From contig NZ_JAKFYQ010000001.1 in NCBI RefSeq assembly GCF_021533835.1, positions 2,114,427 to 2,178,426 on the forward strand: 64,000 bases of DNA, written 5' to 3'. A program made the position numbers and the translations under genes. The notes beneath the pieces are model-generated. The model was not told where the DNA came from, made no database searches, and was given only the letters and a program-made list of their open reading frames with translations. Each line of letters begins with the position of its first letter. Position 1 is the stretch's first letter. Positions 43,498 to 52,625 of this stretch are shown in pieces. Source of the stretch: Synechococcus sp. Nb3U1. Its GTDB lineage: Bacteria > Cyanobacteriota > Cyanobacteriia > Thermostichales > Thermostichaceae.

Positions 43498-44279
43498 TAC
43501 TCTTCGGGAGTCAGTTGATTGGCGGCAATCACCTTACTGGCGGCAGTTTCAAACTGTTGTTCGATTTGCTGACGTTCTTCGCTGCCATTGGCCTGTTCGA
43601 GGCGATTTTGGGTAGCCTCTAGGAGGGGTTGTACCTGCAAGAGGGTACGGGCAAAGCGATTGATCTGCTCGGGGGAAGGTTGAAAGGGAGCCTCCGGCTC
43701 AGGGAGGGGAGCTTGGACTAGGCTTGCGGCTTCTACGGGGCTTGAAGGGGAGTCTGAAGGTAAAGCCCCATCCAATTGAGAGCTGCTGACAATAGTCACC
43801 CCAGGCGAGGATGCTGCCAAGGCCACTTCCGGGTTGGCAGAAGATTCTAGGGCATCGGCGACAGCCGTTTTGCTGGCCATATCCAAACTTGGGGCCGGCC
43901 TTAAGCCGTTCCAAAGAGCCAAACCCGCCAAACAAAGGGCAGCCCCCGCCAACCCAGCACTCAACAAAGTTGACCAACTGGGGGTAGGAGGAATCGGCTC
44001 CGGCACAGGCACCACCGGCGGAGGAGGGGGTAAGGGTTTGGGTTTGAGGCTGAGATCGTAAGCCTGCCGCTGCTGACTATCGCTTAAGACCCGGTAGGCA
44101 CGCTGTAACTGCAGAAATTCCCGCTGGGCCAATTGACGCAGATACTCCGGCGTTTCCGCAGGCAAACTGTCGGGGTGAACTTGGCGGGCCCGGTTGCGGT
44201 AGGCAGCTTTGATCTCTTCCAGGCTGGCTTGAGGGGAAAGGCCCAACTGTTGATAGTAGGTGGGTGGCGGAGTCGGCAT
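43416..44279 (-). CDS. J-domain protein with membrane helix and DUF4168 domain
   Basis: 287 residues. The J-domain (about 7-75) has YYQQLGLSPQASLEEIKAAYRNRARQVHPD with HPD intact. A Pro-rich linker (81-103) leads to one membrane helix (about 106-125). Residues 200-287 match DUF4168 (INRFARTLLQVQPLLEAT, QFETAASKVIAANQLTPEEYHRISASAQSDPQ), usually a separate secreted domain. The fusion would put the J-domain in the cytosol and DUF4168 outside. ATG 44279 is used, near ATG 44306. Its 3' 82 bases overlap the chorismate lyase gene. Confidence 0.75.
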   Translation of the reverse strand: MPTPPPTYYQQLGLSPQASLEEIKAAYRNRARQVHPDSLPAETPEYLRQLAQREFLQLQRAYRVLSDSQQRQAYDLSLKPKPLPPPPPVVPVPEPIPPTPSWSTLLSAGLAGAALCLAGLALWNGLRPAPSLDMASKTAVADALESSANPEVALAASSPGVTIVSSSQLDGALPSDSPSSPVEAASLVQAPLPEPEAPFQPSPEQINRFARTLLQVQPLLEATQNRLEQANGSEERQQIEQQFETAASKVIAANQLTPEEYHRISASAQSDPQVAASVTAAVRRWMP

Positions 44280-44385
44280 GGGAGCTAGGAGTAGCAGAAC
44301 ATTCATTACCAAAGCAGAGAAACGGGATCCCTCCCCGCTTCGACCAGCATATCCTGCTCATTCCCGGAAGGCTTCCGGGGGGATG

Positions 44386-45957
44386 TCACGACACGTAAAC
44401 TCCAGCCAAAGGCGCGCTCAGGGCCTCCTCCAACTCCGCCAGACCCAGCCGCCGCTCTAAGATATCCATCACCTCACGGCCAAAGTCATTAGGGTTACGA
44501 TCCCAGGCTTCTAGACAGACCTCTCCAAAAAAGGATCCCATCGGCTCCGGGTTCCAGAGTAATTTGCGAGCTGTCCAGGGGGTCATATTCATGGGGTTAA
44601 AGTGATCGTCAATCACCCCTATTTTGCGAGCATATTCTTCTAGATGGGTGTGGGGTTGTAGGCCGATAAAGAAAATGGCTGGCTCCACTTTGTCTCGACC
44701 AAAAATAGCTTCCAACTCCCGGTGATACCGTAATGTTTGTCGAATGGTTTTGGGGCGTTCGTCGATGACATTAAAAGAGTAATTGACCGACACCAGATCA
44801 TTAAAACCTGCCTGTTTAAGATAGCGGCAACTGTCCAGTACCGTGCGCAGATTATAGCCCATACGCATTTTGCGCACCAGCTCCTGGGATCCACTGGTAA
44901 TGCCGATCTCAAAGTAGCTCATGCCGGTTTTCACCATCAGCTCCGCCAGCTCTGGGGTGAGGTTATCGGCGCGAATGTAGGCGGCCCACCGAATATCCGT
45001 CATGCCAGCTGCGAGGATCTTTTTCAGTAATTCCACCGCATCTTCAATGTAGCGGCGAGCAGGAATAAACTGTGCATCTGTAAACCAGAAATTGCGCACC
45101 CCTCGCTCATAGAGCTGCAGCATCTCTCGGATCACTTCGTCAGCAGGGTTGATCCGCACCTGTTTACCTTCGATGACAGTGTAGATACAATAACAACAAT
45201 TGTGGGGACACCCCCGTTTGGTTTGCACCCCAATGTAAAAATCTCCCCCCTCTAAGTAATACTCAATTTCCGGCCAAATCTCCTCGATGTAAGTGTAGTC
45301 ACAGGCGTTTTTTTGCAGCGGTTGCGGCAGCTCATGCACCATACCCCGGCGCGGTTGTTCCAGTTTGGCCCGATAGCAGCGCTCAGCCGCCAGGCTTTGT
45401 CCTTGGATTACTTTTTCTAGCAGCGTTTCCCCTTCCCCGACCGAGATAATCGTGCCCTTGGGCAGAGAACGGCCCAACTGTTCATAAAAGACACTCACTG
45501 CCCCACCCCCCAACACCACCTCGGCTTGGGGTTTGTAGCGCCTTGCCCGGCGGATCCCTTGCCAGACCAGGCGGGTATTCCGCCAGATCTCGCCGTAGTA
45601 GGCCAGCACCAACTTGAGGCTATTCAGGGATCCCCGTAATTTTTTCAGAGGATTGCGGGCATAGAGAAACTCGAAGGAGTGCTGCAATAGATTCCCAGCC
45701 CGCCCATTCACCGGGGCATAAACCTGAATATCCCGCCAGGAGAACACCAGTAAATCCGGCTGAAAGTGGTCGATCTGCTCTAACATGCGGCGACGATAAT
45801 CTAAGGGCGGGAAAGTGCCCATGTCAAAAATGCGCTGCTCGACAGTGGGAAACAGCTTGTGGACGTGATCCGCCAGATAAACCGCTCCAATCGGGAAAAT
45901 TGGGTTGCAGGGCAGCCGCACGTAGAGAATTTTTTGAATCTTCAGGTTCGAGGCCAT
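44386..45957 (-). CDS. B12-binding-type radical SAM protein, photosystem II high-light acclimation family
   Basis: 523 residues. The N-terminal Rossmann domain (about 1-190) is the cobalamin-binding type (GAVYLADHVHKLFP, GGGAVSVFYEQLG) without the DxHxxG motif. The radical SAM domain has the 4Fe-4S ligands in TKRGCPHNCCYCIYTVIEG (Cys-x3-Cys-x2-Cys). I recall this exact arrangement from proteins annotated as photosystem II high-light acclimation radical SAM, found only in cyanobacteria. The radical chemistry and substrate are unknown. ATG 45957 is certain. Confidence 0.8.
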   Translation of the reverse strand: MASNLKIQKILYVRLPCNPIFPIGAVYLADHVHKLFPTVEQRIFDMGTFPPLDYRRRMLEQIDHFQPDLLVFSWRDIQVYAPVNGRAGNLLQHSFEFLYARNPLKKLRGSLNSLKLVLAYYGEIWRNTRLVWQGIRRARRYKPQAEVVLGGGAVSVFYEQLGRSLPKGTIISVGEGETLLEKVIQGQSLAAERCYRAKLEQPRRGMVHELPQPLQKNACDYTYIEEIWPEIEYYLEGGDFYIGVQTKRGCPHNCCYCIYTVIEGKQVRINPADEVIREMLQLYERGVRNFWFTDAQFIPARRYIEDAVELLKKILAAGMTDIRWAAYIRADNLTPELAELMVKTGMSYFEIGITSGSQELVRKMRMGYNLRTVLDSCRYLKQAGFNDLVSVNYSFNVIDERPKTIRQTLRYHRELEAIFGRDKVEPAIFFIGLQPHTHLEEYARKIGVIDDHFNPMNMTPWTARKLLWNPEPMGSFFGEVCLEAWDRNPNDFGREVMDILERRLGLAELEEALSAPLAGVYVS

Positions 45958-46145
45958 ACAACCTGAGAAGCTCGTTTACATACCTTCACCTTACTGCCAT
46001 TTCTGTCTTCATGTTGGGTTTCATGTCGGGCCCAAGTCAAATCTAGTTCCTATCAGATAGATTGTTGAAGTTGATCCTTTCGGCCAGCGAACACAACCCA
46101 CACTTGTCAAGTTCCCACTCTTTCTCCCTGCCACAACCCCAACGG

Positions 46146-47606
46146 ATGAATGGCCCTACTCTCTGGAACCAGCGGTACCAACCGGAGCGGCAACTGAGTA
46201 AGCGCAGCGGTCGACAAACCTGGCTGGCTCAAGATCTGACCCGATCAGAACCGGTGATCCTCAAGTTTTTGTTCTTCGGGCCAGATTTTGATTGGGCCGA
46301 CCTCAACCTTTTCCAGCGAGAAGCCCAGATCCTACAAACCCTCTCTCATCCTGCTATTCCCCAATACCGTGATCACTTTGAGATCACCCTTGAGGGTGGG
46401 CGTGGGCTAGCACTGGTACAAACCTACATCGAAGCCCCTTCTTTACAGGAGTGGATAGATCAAGGGCAGCACTTCACGGAACCCGAGGTGCGAACGCTAG
46501 CCAAAGCGCTGCTCGGGATCCTTACCTACCTGCACAGGCTGCACCCCCCCGTTATTCACCGCGATCTCAAGCCCAGCAACATTCTTTTGGGATCCGATCA
46601 GCAGGTTTATTTGGTGGATTTTGGCTCGGTTCAGGCTGCCGCCCCACGAGAACAGGGATCCTATACCGTAGTGGGGAGCTATGGCTATATGCCTCTAGAG
46701 CAATTTGGTGGTAGAACCGTCCCCGCCTCAGATCTCTACAGCTTAGGTGCCACCTTAATTCATTTGCTGACCGGACAACATCCGGCAGACTTACCCCAAG
46801 AGGGATCCCGAGTGCTGTTCGAGCAGGCGGTACAACTGAGCGTGCCCTTTCGGGATTGGTTGCGCTGGATCACAGAGCCGTTGGTGGGGGATCGCCCGGC
46901 TTCAGCCCAGCAAGCCCTAGAAGCCCTTGAGAACCTGGAACATCACCCTGGTTTGCTCCGGCTAGAAGCCGCAACCGTCCCGACTCGGCAACCGGCAGGC
47001 AGCCTTATTCAACTGAGCAAGTCCGAACAAACCTTTCAGCTGGTGATCCCGGCCAAACAACTGGGTGCTCTGGTTTTGTTGCCTTTTGCCATCGCCTGGA
47101 ACTCCTTCATCACCTTTTTCACCATTCTGTCGGTGGGGGTTGCCCCTTTTCCGGCCAATGTGGTGTTTGGCCTGTTCACGCTGCCCTTCTGGACGGTAGG
47201 GTTGGGGATGGTGGGCGGGATCCTCTACGCCCTATTCGGCAAGGCTCACTTGCACATCGACCAAGACCGAATTGGCCTCACCCACGAAGTGTTTGGCCTG
47301 CGCTTTCGCAAAGTGCCCCGCAGTTGGCGACGAGATATTGACCGTCTAGAGCTGGTGCCCCGGCATCACAAACGAGATTCTGATGGGGATCAGGTGGAGG
47401 TGAAGCCCCAGTTGAATATCTGGGCGGGCAACCGCAAGTACGAGCTGGGAGCCGGGATCCCCTTGCAAGAACCGGAGTTGGAGTGGTTGGCCTCGGAGCT
47501 GAGCCGTTGGTTAAAAATACCCGTTACCTCGGCGAACCAGGGGGTTTTTAAAGAAAAAATCCCTTCCAGAATGCCTCCAAAGGATCAACAGCTCCCTAGT
47601 CAATAG
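46146..47606 (+). CDS. Serine/threonine protein kinase, membrane-bound
   Basis: 486 residues. Kinase domain (about 7-280): Lys in VILKFLFFG, HRDLKPSNIL with the catalytic Asp, DFG as VDFGSVQ, and GSYGYMPLEQF of the activation segment. The P-loop is loosely kept (QLSKRSGRQTWLA). Two membrane helices (about 330-390) are followed by a beta-rich C-terminal domain of about 90 residues (HLHIDQDRIGLTHEVFGLRF, LELVPRHHKRD, LNIWAGNRKYELGAGI) that recalls PH-like membrane domains. Eukaryotic-type kinases in cyanobacteria respond to stress. ATG 46146 removes an odd 28-residue extension. Confidence 0.88.
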   Translation: MNGPTLWNQRYQPERQLSKRSGRQTWLAQDLTRSEPVILKFLFFGPDFDWADLNLFQREAQILQTLSHPAIPQYRDHFEITLEGGRGLALVQTYIEAPSLQEWIDQGQHFTEPEVRTLAKALLGILTYLHRLHPPVIHRDLKPSNILLGSDQQVYLVDFGSVQAAAPREQGSYTVVGSYGYMPLEQFGGRTVPASDLYSLGATLIHLLTGQHPADLPQEGSRVLFEQAVQLSVPFRDWLRWITEPLVGDRPASAQQALEALENLEHHPGLLRLEAATVPTRQPAGSLIQLSKSEQTFQLVIPAKQLGALVLLPFAIAWNSFITFFTILSVGVAPFPANVVFGLFTLPFWTVGLGMVGGILYALFGKAHLHIDQDRIGLTHEVFGLRFRKVPRSWRRDIDRLELVPRHHKRDSDGDQVEVKPQLNIWAGNRKYELGAGIPLQEPELEWLASELSRWLKIPVTSANQGVFKEKIPSRMPPKDQQLPSQ

Positions 47607-47769
47607 ATTCAATAGATGTAGATAAAGTCAGCTCCTTCCCAGAAGCAAGTCCTGAACAAGACCTTGACAACGGATGACAACGGTTGAAGCTGTGTTAACA
47701 TCTTGCATAACTTAAGGAGCTGACCCCTCTGGGATCGGGCTTGGGATCCCGTCAGCGGTGCGTAGCACT

Positions 47770-48300
47770 ATGGGCAAAGTCTTAGTTTTGAATGCCTCCT
47801 ACGAGCCGCTCAACATCACCAGTTGGCGCAGGGCGGTCATTCTGTTACTCAAGGGTAAAGCAGAACAAATTGAGCACAACGGCAGGGTCGTCTACGGTAA
47901 CATGCCTCTGCCCACCGTTATTCGGCTGCGCCACTACGTCCACATTCCCCACAAAGAGATCCCCCTGACTCGACGCAATGTTTTGTATCGGGATGCCCAT
48001 CGCTGCCAATACTGTGGTTGTTCCGGAGAAGATCTTACCCTCGATCACATTATTCCCCGTTCCCGTGGCGGCGGGGATACCTGGGAAAATGTGGTTAGTG
48101 CCTGTGTGCGCTGCAATGTCAAAAAGGGAAATCGTACCCCCCGCGAAGCCGCTATGCCGCTGTTGCGCCAACCCCGTCAACCCCACAGCACCCTCTACTT
48201 CGAGATCTCCAAAGCAGTGGGCAGTGGCACCCATCGAGAATGGTCGAAATACACCATCGGCTTGGAAGGGGGGTTGGAGGAGGAGGTGCTAGGGAGCTAG
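47770..48300 (+). CDS. HNH endonuclease, cyanobacterial type
   Basis: 176 residues. MGKVLVLNASYEPLNITSWRRAVILLLKGKAE opens the family. The HNH motif is RCQYCG...TLDHIIPRSRGGGDTWENVVSACVRCNVKKGNRTP with four zinc cysteines. This type is single-copy in most cyanobacteria and is not part of a restriction system; a role in DNA metabolism is assumed. ATG 47770 follows a 12-base extension from GTG 47758 with no support. It converges on the hydrolase gene and overlaps it by four bases. Confidence 0.88.
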   Translation: MGKVLVLNASYEPLNITSWRRAVILLLKGKAEQIEHNGRVVYGNMPLPTVIRLRHYVHIPHKEIPLTRRNVLYRDAHRCQYCGCSGEDLTLDHIIPRSRGGGDTWENVVSACVRCNVKKGNRTPREAAMPLLRQPRQPHSTLYFEISKAVGSGTHREWSKYTIGLEGGLEEEVLGS

Positions 48301-49232
48301 GGATGCAATTCCGATACAGGGGCAACCTTGGAAATCGGGGGAGAGGTGGTGGCCGGGATCCCGGTCTCGATCCAATCGTGGATCAAGGGATTCACCAGTT
48401 CCGGGCGCTCATCGTGGGGGCAGTGGCCCGCCTCTAGAAAATGTTCCACCAACTGCGGATAGTGGGCGCGGTAGAGCTTGGAGCGATCGCGGGCCCGCAT
48501 CCAGGGATCCCGTTCTCCCCAGATCAATAACAGCGGACGCACCAAACTGCGCAGCAGCTCATCCACATAACGGCCCTTCTGGCCTCCTCGCATCAAGGCG
48601 GCGAACACATCCGCCGCTCCCGGCTCCAGACTGGGGCGATGGATATCTGCAACCAGCTGATCGGTCACTGCCGCAGGGTCATAATAAACCTGCTTCAACT
48701 TTTCCCGAATCACGCGGGGCTGCCGCAAATACTGGAACAACAGATAAGACACCAAGCGCTGGCGCAAGCCCCAACCCACCAGACCGCCTAGCCACTGCTT
48801 CCATCCTGTTGGGGATCCCCCCAGCGTCGAAAAGCCACCCGCTCCATTCAACAGCACTACGCCGCGAATCCATTCCGGCCACTCTGCCGCCAAACTGAGC
48901 ACCACATAGCCCCCGAGGGAATTGCCAATCGCCACCACAGGCCGACGCACCACCTGTTGGCAAAAGTCCCGCAGTTGATCCCGCCAAATCTCGGTGCGGT
49001 AATCCCAGTTGGGTTTGGCAGAACGACCAAACCCCAGCAGATCGATGGCATAAACCTGGTAGTGTTGGGCCAGTTCAGGAATGTTTTTGCGCCAGTGGTC
49101 GGTGGAAGCCCCGAAGCCATGCACCAAGAGCAAAGGCTGCCCGTGCTCACCCTGCTTGACGTAATGAACCGACTGTCCTCGCCAAATCCAGCGTGCCGAG
49201 GTAGGAGTGGCCGATGCCGATGTTGAAGTCAT
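48297..49232 (-). CDS. Alpha/beta-hydrolase, pheophytinase/dephytylase-like
   Basis: 311 residues from ATG 49232. Triad: Ser in AIGNSLGGYVV, Asp in LLIWGERDPW, His in EAGHCPHDERPE. The oxyanion His-Gly motif is LLLVHGFGASTDHW. The segment VYAIDLLGFGRSAKPNWDY resembles the plant and cyanobacterial pheophytinase/chlorophyll dephytylase group, which removes phytol from chlorophyll. The similarity is suggestive, not proof, and other esters are possible. No signal peptide. Its neighbours include chlorophyll-related hemE only at distance. Confidence 0.8.
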   Translation of the reverse strand: MTSTSASATPTSARWIWRGQSVHYVKQGEHGQPLLLVHGFGASTDHWRKNIPELAQHYQVYAIDLLGFGRSAKPNWDYRTEIWRDQLRDFCQQVVRRPVVAIGNSLGGYVVLSLAAEWPEWIRGVVLLNGAGGFSTLGGSPTGWKQWLGGLVGWGLRQRLVSYLLFQYLRQPRVIREKLKQVYYDPAAVTDQLVADIHRPSLEPGAADVFAALMRGGQKGRYVDELLRSLVRPLLLIWGERDPWMRARDRSKLYRAHYPQLVEHFLEAGHCPHDERPELVNPLIHDWIETGIPATTSPPISKVAPVSELHP

Positions 49233-49342
49233 AATGACCGCCCGCAAGCCTCTTTCATTCTAGATTCTCCTTTGCCCTTCCCCCAGGTGTTGATCCTCAG
49301 CTTTGGCCTGGCAGTATCCTAAACACGGATTGGATTCACAGC

Positions 49343-49957
49343 ATGATCTCGTTTTTAATTGGCCAGCTGGCCGCCATCGAACTGGGGGAGCGCAGTAGCC
49401 TCACGGTGGAGGTGCAGGGGATCGGCTATCGGGTCAAGGCCCCGGAGCGTTTTCTCAAGCAATTACCGGCTTTGGGAGAGTCGATCCAGGTGTTCACTCA
49501 CTTGGTGGTGCGGGAAACGGAACTCTTGTTGTATGGGTTTGGCTCGGGGGCTGAGCGAGACTTGTTTGTGGAACTGATTAAGGTTTCGGGAGTGGGGCCA
49601 GCGCTGGGTTTGGCCCTGCTGAATACCCTCAGCCTGCCGGAATTGGTACAGGCAGTGGTGACCGACAATGTACGAGTGCTTTGCCTCACACCCGGAGTGG
49701 GCCACAAAACTGCCCAAAGGCTGGCGCTAGAGCTGAAAACCAAATTGGCCAACTGGCGACAGGGGGCGGGAGTGGGCGATCCAACCTTAGCTGGTGGCCC
49801 CCCCATGCCCATCCGTGAAGAGGTGGAAATGGCTTTGCTGGCCCTCGGCTATAGCCCCAGCGAAATTCATGCGGCCCTACAAGCACTACCCCCTCAGCCG
49901 CGCCAAACCGAAGACTGGCTGCGTGCCGCCATCACCTACCTGAGCCAGCAGCCATGA
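49343..49957 (+). CDS. ruvA: Holliday junction DNA helicase subunit RuvA
   Basis: 204 residues. Domain I OB-fold (ISFLIGQLAAIELGERSSLTVEVQGIGYRV), two helix-hairpin-helix motifs (KVSGVGPALGLALLNTL and CLTPGVGHKTAQRLALELKTK), and the flexible C-terminal domain III (EEVEMALLALGYSPSEI) that binds RuvB. RuvA tetramers hold the junction while RuvB migrates it. It overlaps nadD by four bases, an unrelated but co-transcribed partner. ATG 49343 is preceded by no obvious strong ribosome-binding site. Confidence 0.95.
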   Translation: MISFLIGQLAAIELGERSSLTVEVQGIGYRVKAPERFLKQLPALGESIQVFTHLVVRETELLLYGFGSGAERDLFVELIKVSGVGPALGLALLNTLSLPELVQAVVTDNVRVLCLTPGVGHKTAQRLALELKTKLANWRQGAGVGDPTLAGGPPMPIREEVEMALLALGYSPSEIHAALQALPPQPRQTEDWLRAAITYLSQQP

Positions 49958-50574
49958 ATCTTTCTGCGCCGAAGTGTCCACGCATTGCCATTTTGGGAGG
50001 CACCTTTAACCCCGTCCACCATGGCCACCTGATCATGGCCGAGCAAGCCCTTTGGCAGTTTCATTTGGATCAAATCCTGTGGATGCCCGCTGGGGATCCC
50101 CCTCACAAACCCCTAACTGCCGGTGCTAGCACCGCCGATCGCCTGGCGATGGTGAAGCTGGCTATTGCCGACCACGAGCGCTTTGCCTGCTCGGAGTTGG
50201 AAATCCACCGCCAAGGGCGTTCCTACACCATCGAGACGCTGCGCAGTCTCATGCAAGAACAACCCGACACCCAGTGGTACTGGATCATTGGCGTCGATGC
50301 CTTGCGGGATCTGCCCCAGTGGCACCAAGCTCAGGAATTGGCCCAGATCTGCCATTGGATCGTCGCCCCTCGGGTGGATGCTGGCGATGCTCCTGAGGTG
50401 TTGCAGATGGTTGCTCAAAAGCTGCCGATGCTACAAGCAGAATTGCTGGAGGCCCCGACCCTGACGCTATCGTCCACCTACTTGCGGGAACAAATCCAAA
50501 AAGGGGGATCCATCCGCTACTTGGTGCCCACCGCCGTCGAGCAGTACATCCGCCAACACCAACTCTATCGGTAA
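49954..50574 (+). CDS. nadD: Nicotinate-nucleotide adenylyltransferase
   Basis: 206 residues. GGTFNPVHHGHLIMAEQAL carries the nucleotidyltransferase HxGH (HHGH) motif. MPAGDPPHKPL, RSYTIETLR, IIGVDALRDLPQW and the ISSTxIR-like SSTYLREQI near the end complete the family. NadD makes deamido-NAD from nicotinate mononucleotide. Its ATG overlaps the ruvA stop (ATGA). It converges with psaC. Confidence 0.95.
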   Translation: MNLSAPKCPRIAILGGTFNPVHHGHLIMAEQALWQFHLDQILWMPAGDPPHKPLTAGASTADRLAMVKLAIADHERFACSELEIHRQGRSYTIETLRSLMQEQPDTQWYWIIGVDALRDLPQWHQAQELAQICHWIVAPRVDAGDAPEVLQMVAQKLPMLQAELLEAPTLTLSSTYLREQIQKGGSIRYLVPTAVEQYIRQHQLYR

Positions 50575-50590
50575 CTCAGTCACGAAAATA

Positions 50591-50608
50591 GGGGGAATGG
50601 ATCCCCCC
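50591..50608. terminator. Candidate bidirectional terminator between nadD and psaC
   Basis: GGGGG at 50591-50595 and CCCCC at 50603-50608 can pair across an eight-base loop that includes part of a GGATCC palindrome. The site lies between two convergent genes. No long U-run follows on either strand, so efficiency is doubtful. Confidence 0.35.
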
Positions 50609-50650
50609 AACTAAGCTCATCGTGGGTAAAACTGGCAATTGCCAATCGGC

Positions 50651-50899
50651 TCAGTAGGCCAAGCCCATGCTGCGGGTGGTTTCAGGGCCAAGATAGACCC
50701 GGATACTCAAGAAATCAGTGGGGCAAGCAGTTTCACAGCGTTTGCAGCCAACACAATCTTCGGTGCGAGGGGAGGCCGCGATCATCCCGGCCTTATTGCT
50801 ACCCTTCCAGGGCACCATCTCCAACACATCGGTGGGGCAAGCCCGTACACACTGAGTACAGCCGATGCAGGTGTCGTAGATCTTGACCGAGTGAGCCAT
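50651..50899 (-). CDS. psaC: Photosystem I iron-sulphur subunit PsaC
   Basis: 82 residues carrying the FA and FB 4Fe-4S clusters on the stromal side of PSI; both Cys-x2-Cys-x2-Cys-x3-Cys-Pro motifs ([12 protein letters not shown] and [12 protein letters not shown]) are intact. The usual cyanobacterial protein has 81 residues. The extra residue lies in the loop between them, [17 protein letters not shown], where WDGCKAGQIASS is typical. Lys of the ferredoxin-docking loop is kept. The longer frame to 51007 adds 36 unlike residues; ATG 50899 is certain. An upstream 100-bp region should hold its light-regulated promoter. Confidence 0.95.
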   Translation of the reverse strand: MAHSVKIYDTCIGCTQCVRACPTDVLEMVPWKGSNKAGMIAASPRTEDCVGCKRCETACPTDFLSIRVYLGPETTRSMGLAY

Positions 50900-51121
50900 T
50901 AGCGTTCTCCAGTCGAGCAGGTTGAAAAAAGAGTTTACTGAATTGGCGTGGCAGCAACACCACTGCGCAAGTGCCCTCAGTGTACTGTAGTCCTGGGAAG
51001 CCTCCAAAATCTCAGATTCAAATATTCAAACAAATTTACATCCGAGCAGGTGGCCTTATTTGAGTTATGGGTGGCATCTGGCCGTGGGCTAGGATAGGGC
51101 TGAAGCTGGCAGAGGATCCTT

Positions 51122-51508
51122 ATGGGGCGCTCGATGCGGGATTTTAGGACGCAAACTCAGGGTAATCTGAGTCGCCTCTGGCCGATTTTGGGGGAGATCT
51201 TCGAAGACAGTAAGCCCCGCTTGCGGGAATGGGATCAACGGCTCACCGATTGGGTGCGCAGCCGACGGCTGGGGGTAGATCCGGCCCTGCCAAAGGTGGC
51301 CATCTATGTGCTGGTGGCCGTTGTGGTCTTGGTGATTCCGATTCTCACCTTGGTGGCTTTGGTCGCTCTGATTGCCTTTCTCGCCATCCAAATCAGCAAA
51401 AAATGGCCCCGGTGGCAACAGCCGGATCCCTATCGTCGTACCGAGCGTCGCTATTTGCGCAGCGCTGCTGAGGATCAGGAATACGATGACGACCCCGACC
51501 TCGGCTAG
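51122..51508 (+). CDS. Membrane-associated hypothetical protein
   Basis: 128 residues. A basic amphipathic N-terminus (RMRDFRTQTQGN, KPRLREWDQRL) is followed by one long hydrophobic segment (about 60-90, VAIYVLVAVVVLVIPILTLVALVALIAFLAI), enough for one or two helices, and an acidic tail (EDQEYDDDPDLG). I do not recognise a family. It converges with the DUF3493 gene, overlapping it by four bases at the 3' end. Confidence 0.6.
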   Translation: MGRSMRDFRTQTQGNLSRLWPILGEIFEDSKPRLREWDQRLTDWVRSRRLGVDPALPKVAIYVLVAVVVLVIPILTLVALVALIAFLAIQISKKWPRWQQPDPYRRTERRYLRSAAEDQEYDDDPDLG

Positions 51509-51885
51509 CGATCTGGCTCAGGAGAGGCCGGTTTAGCAGAGGGTTGAGAAGGGTTTACGCCCAAACGCTGCTCCACCCGCCCGACCAGCCGTTTGCGAGA
51601 ACGGTTTTCCAAATGATTCAGGCCAAGCATGCCGGCTAGGATTCCCACCTGCAGAGCCAAACTGGGCAAAGTCGCACTTAGGTCTCGACCTGCCAGAGCC
51701 TGAAAGAAAAACACAAACGCCCCGATGGTGGCTGAGGATCCCACCGCCAGGTAGATAAATCGGCGCAAGCCTCGGTAGGGCGAGGCCAGCTCGGTCAACA
51801 GCTTCACCCGATCCGCTTTAGACAGATCGCTGCGCTGCAGCAGAGGCGATACTTTGGGGGAGGGCTTGGGATCCGATTCAGCCAT
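51505..51885 (-). CDS. DUF3493 (low-PSII-accumulation-like) membrane protein
   Basis: 126 residues from ATG 51885, preceded by GGAGGTG inside the end of ccmP. The segment KLLTELASPYRGLRRFIYLAVGSSATIGAFVFFFQALAG and the second helix LALQVGILAGMLGLNHLENRSRKRLVGRVE match DUF3493. A plant relative, LPA3, is needed for photosystem II assembly; the cyanobacterial role is not proven. It is close to ccmP (four-base gap), so coupled translation is likely. The longer frame to 52017 is unlike the family. Confidence 0.8.
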   Translation of the reverse strand: MAESDPKPSPKVSPLLQRSDLSKADRVKLLTELASPYRGLRRFIYLAVGSSATIGAFVFFFQALAGRDLSATLPSLALQVGILAGMLGLNHLENRSRKRLVGRVEQRLGVNPSQPSAKPASPEPDR

Positions 51886-51889
51886 AGGG

Positions 51890-52531
51890 TTACACCTCCG
51901 CCTCAGACAAGAGGGGATCCCGCCCGGAAACCCCCGCCAAAATTTCTTCCGAAGCCCGACAGGCGGCCAGAATGTCCCGCTCTTCTCCCCCCAAATAGAC
52001 GCGGCCAAAGCTTCCAAAGGGCATCACTTCCAAGATGTTGATCTGGGCGGATTTTTCCGCTTCGTTGGCAGCAAGGGGAGCATAACCTGCCGGTTGCACC
52101 TCCAGAATGTAGAGGGTTTGGCCGGCCAAGAGCATCTGACCACGGCGGGAGCGGTTGATCAACTGGGTTTGGTGGGGGTCGATGTTGCGGATGATCTGGC
52201 TGGAGATGATGCGTGGCTTGAGGCGCTCCTGTTCTCTTACTCCCAAAGCCGCCAAAATGGCGCGACCGGCAGTGCGAGTATCCCCTTGGTTGCTGGAGTG
52301 CACCTCCAAAAGGCCATAAAGGCGCTCCACCACCTGCAGCCCCGGCTTGACTGAGGTGGACTTGAGGGCAACATCCATGATGCGGTTGATCTCGATGCCA
52401 GGGGAAATCTCGATCCACAGGGAGGTGTCACCGGGCAAGGGCAAAAAACCGTAGGCTACTGTACCCAGATAGGCAGCATATTGTGGCTGCAGGCGATCCA
52501 AAAACACGTAACTGCGCAGGTCAATCCCCAA
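51890..52531 (-). CDS. ccmP: Tandem BMC-domain carboxysome shell protein CcmP
   Basis: 213 residues, the exact length of known CcmP. Two BMC domains are visible: the first (1-100) with [54 protein letters not shown], the second (105-213) with [56 protein letters not shown]-like ending. CcmP trimers stack into gated shell pores thought to pass larger metabolites such as 3PGA or RuBP. TTG 52531 is the start: AAGGGGAG lies eight bases upstream and no ATG fits. The gene lies apart from ccmKLMN, as usual. Confidence 0.9.
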   Translation of the reverse strand: MGIDLRSYVFLDRLQPQYAAYLGTVAYGFLPLPGDTSLWIEISPGIEINRIMDVALKSTSVKPGLQVVERLYGLLEVHSSNQGDTRTAGRAILAALGVREQERLKPRIISSQIIRNIDPHQTQLINRSRRGQMLLAGQTLYILEVQPAGYAPLAANEAEKSAQINILEVMPFGSFGRVYLGGEERDILAACRASEEILAGVSGRDPLLSEAEV

Positions 52532-52625
52532 AAAAGTGCTCCCCTTGCAAACTGGACGCTGATCGGTTCTCTAGCGGGCGGATCATCCCCGCGGGATAGG
52601 CTTGAACCGAGATTCGGATCCCTCA

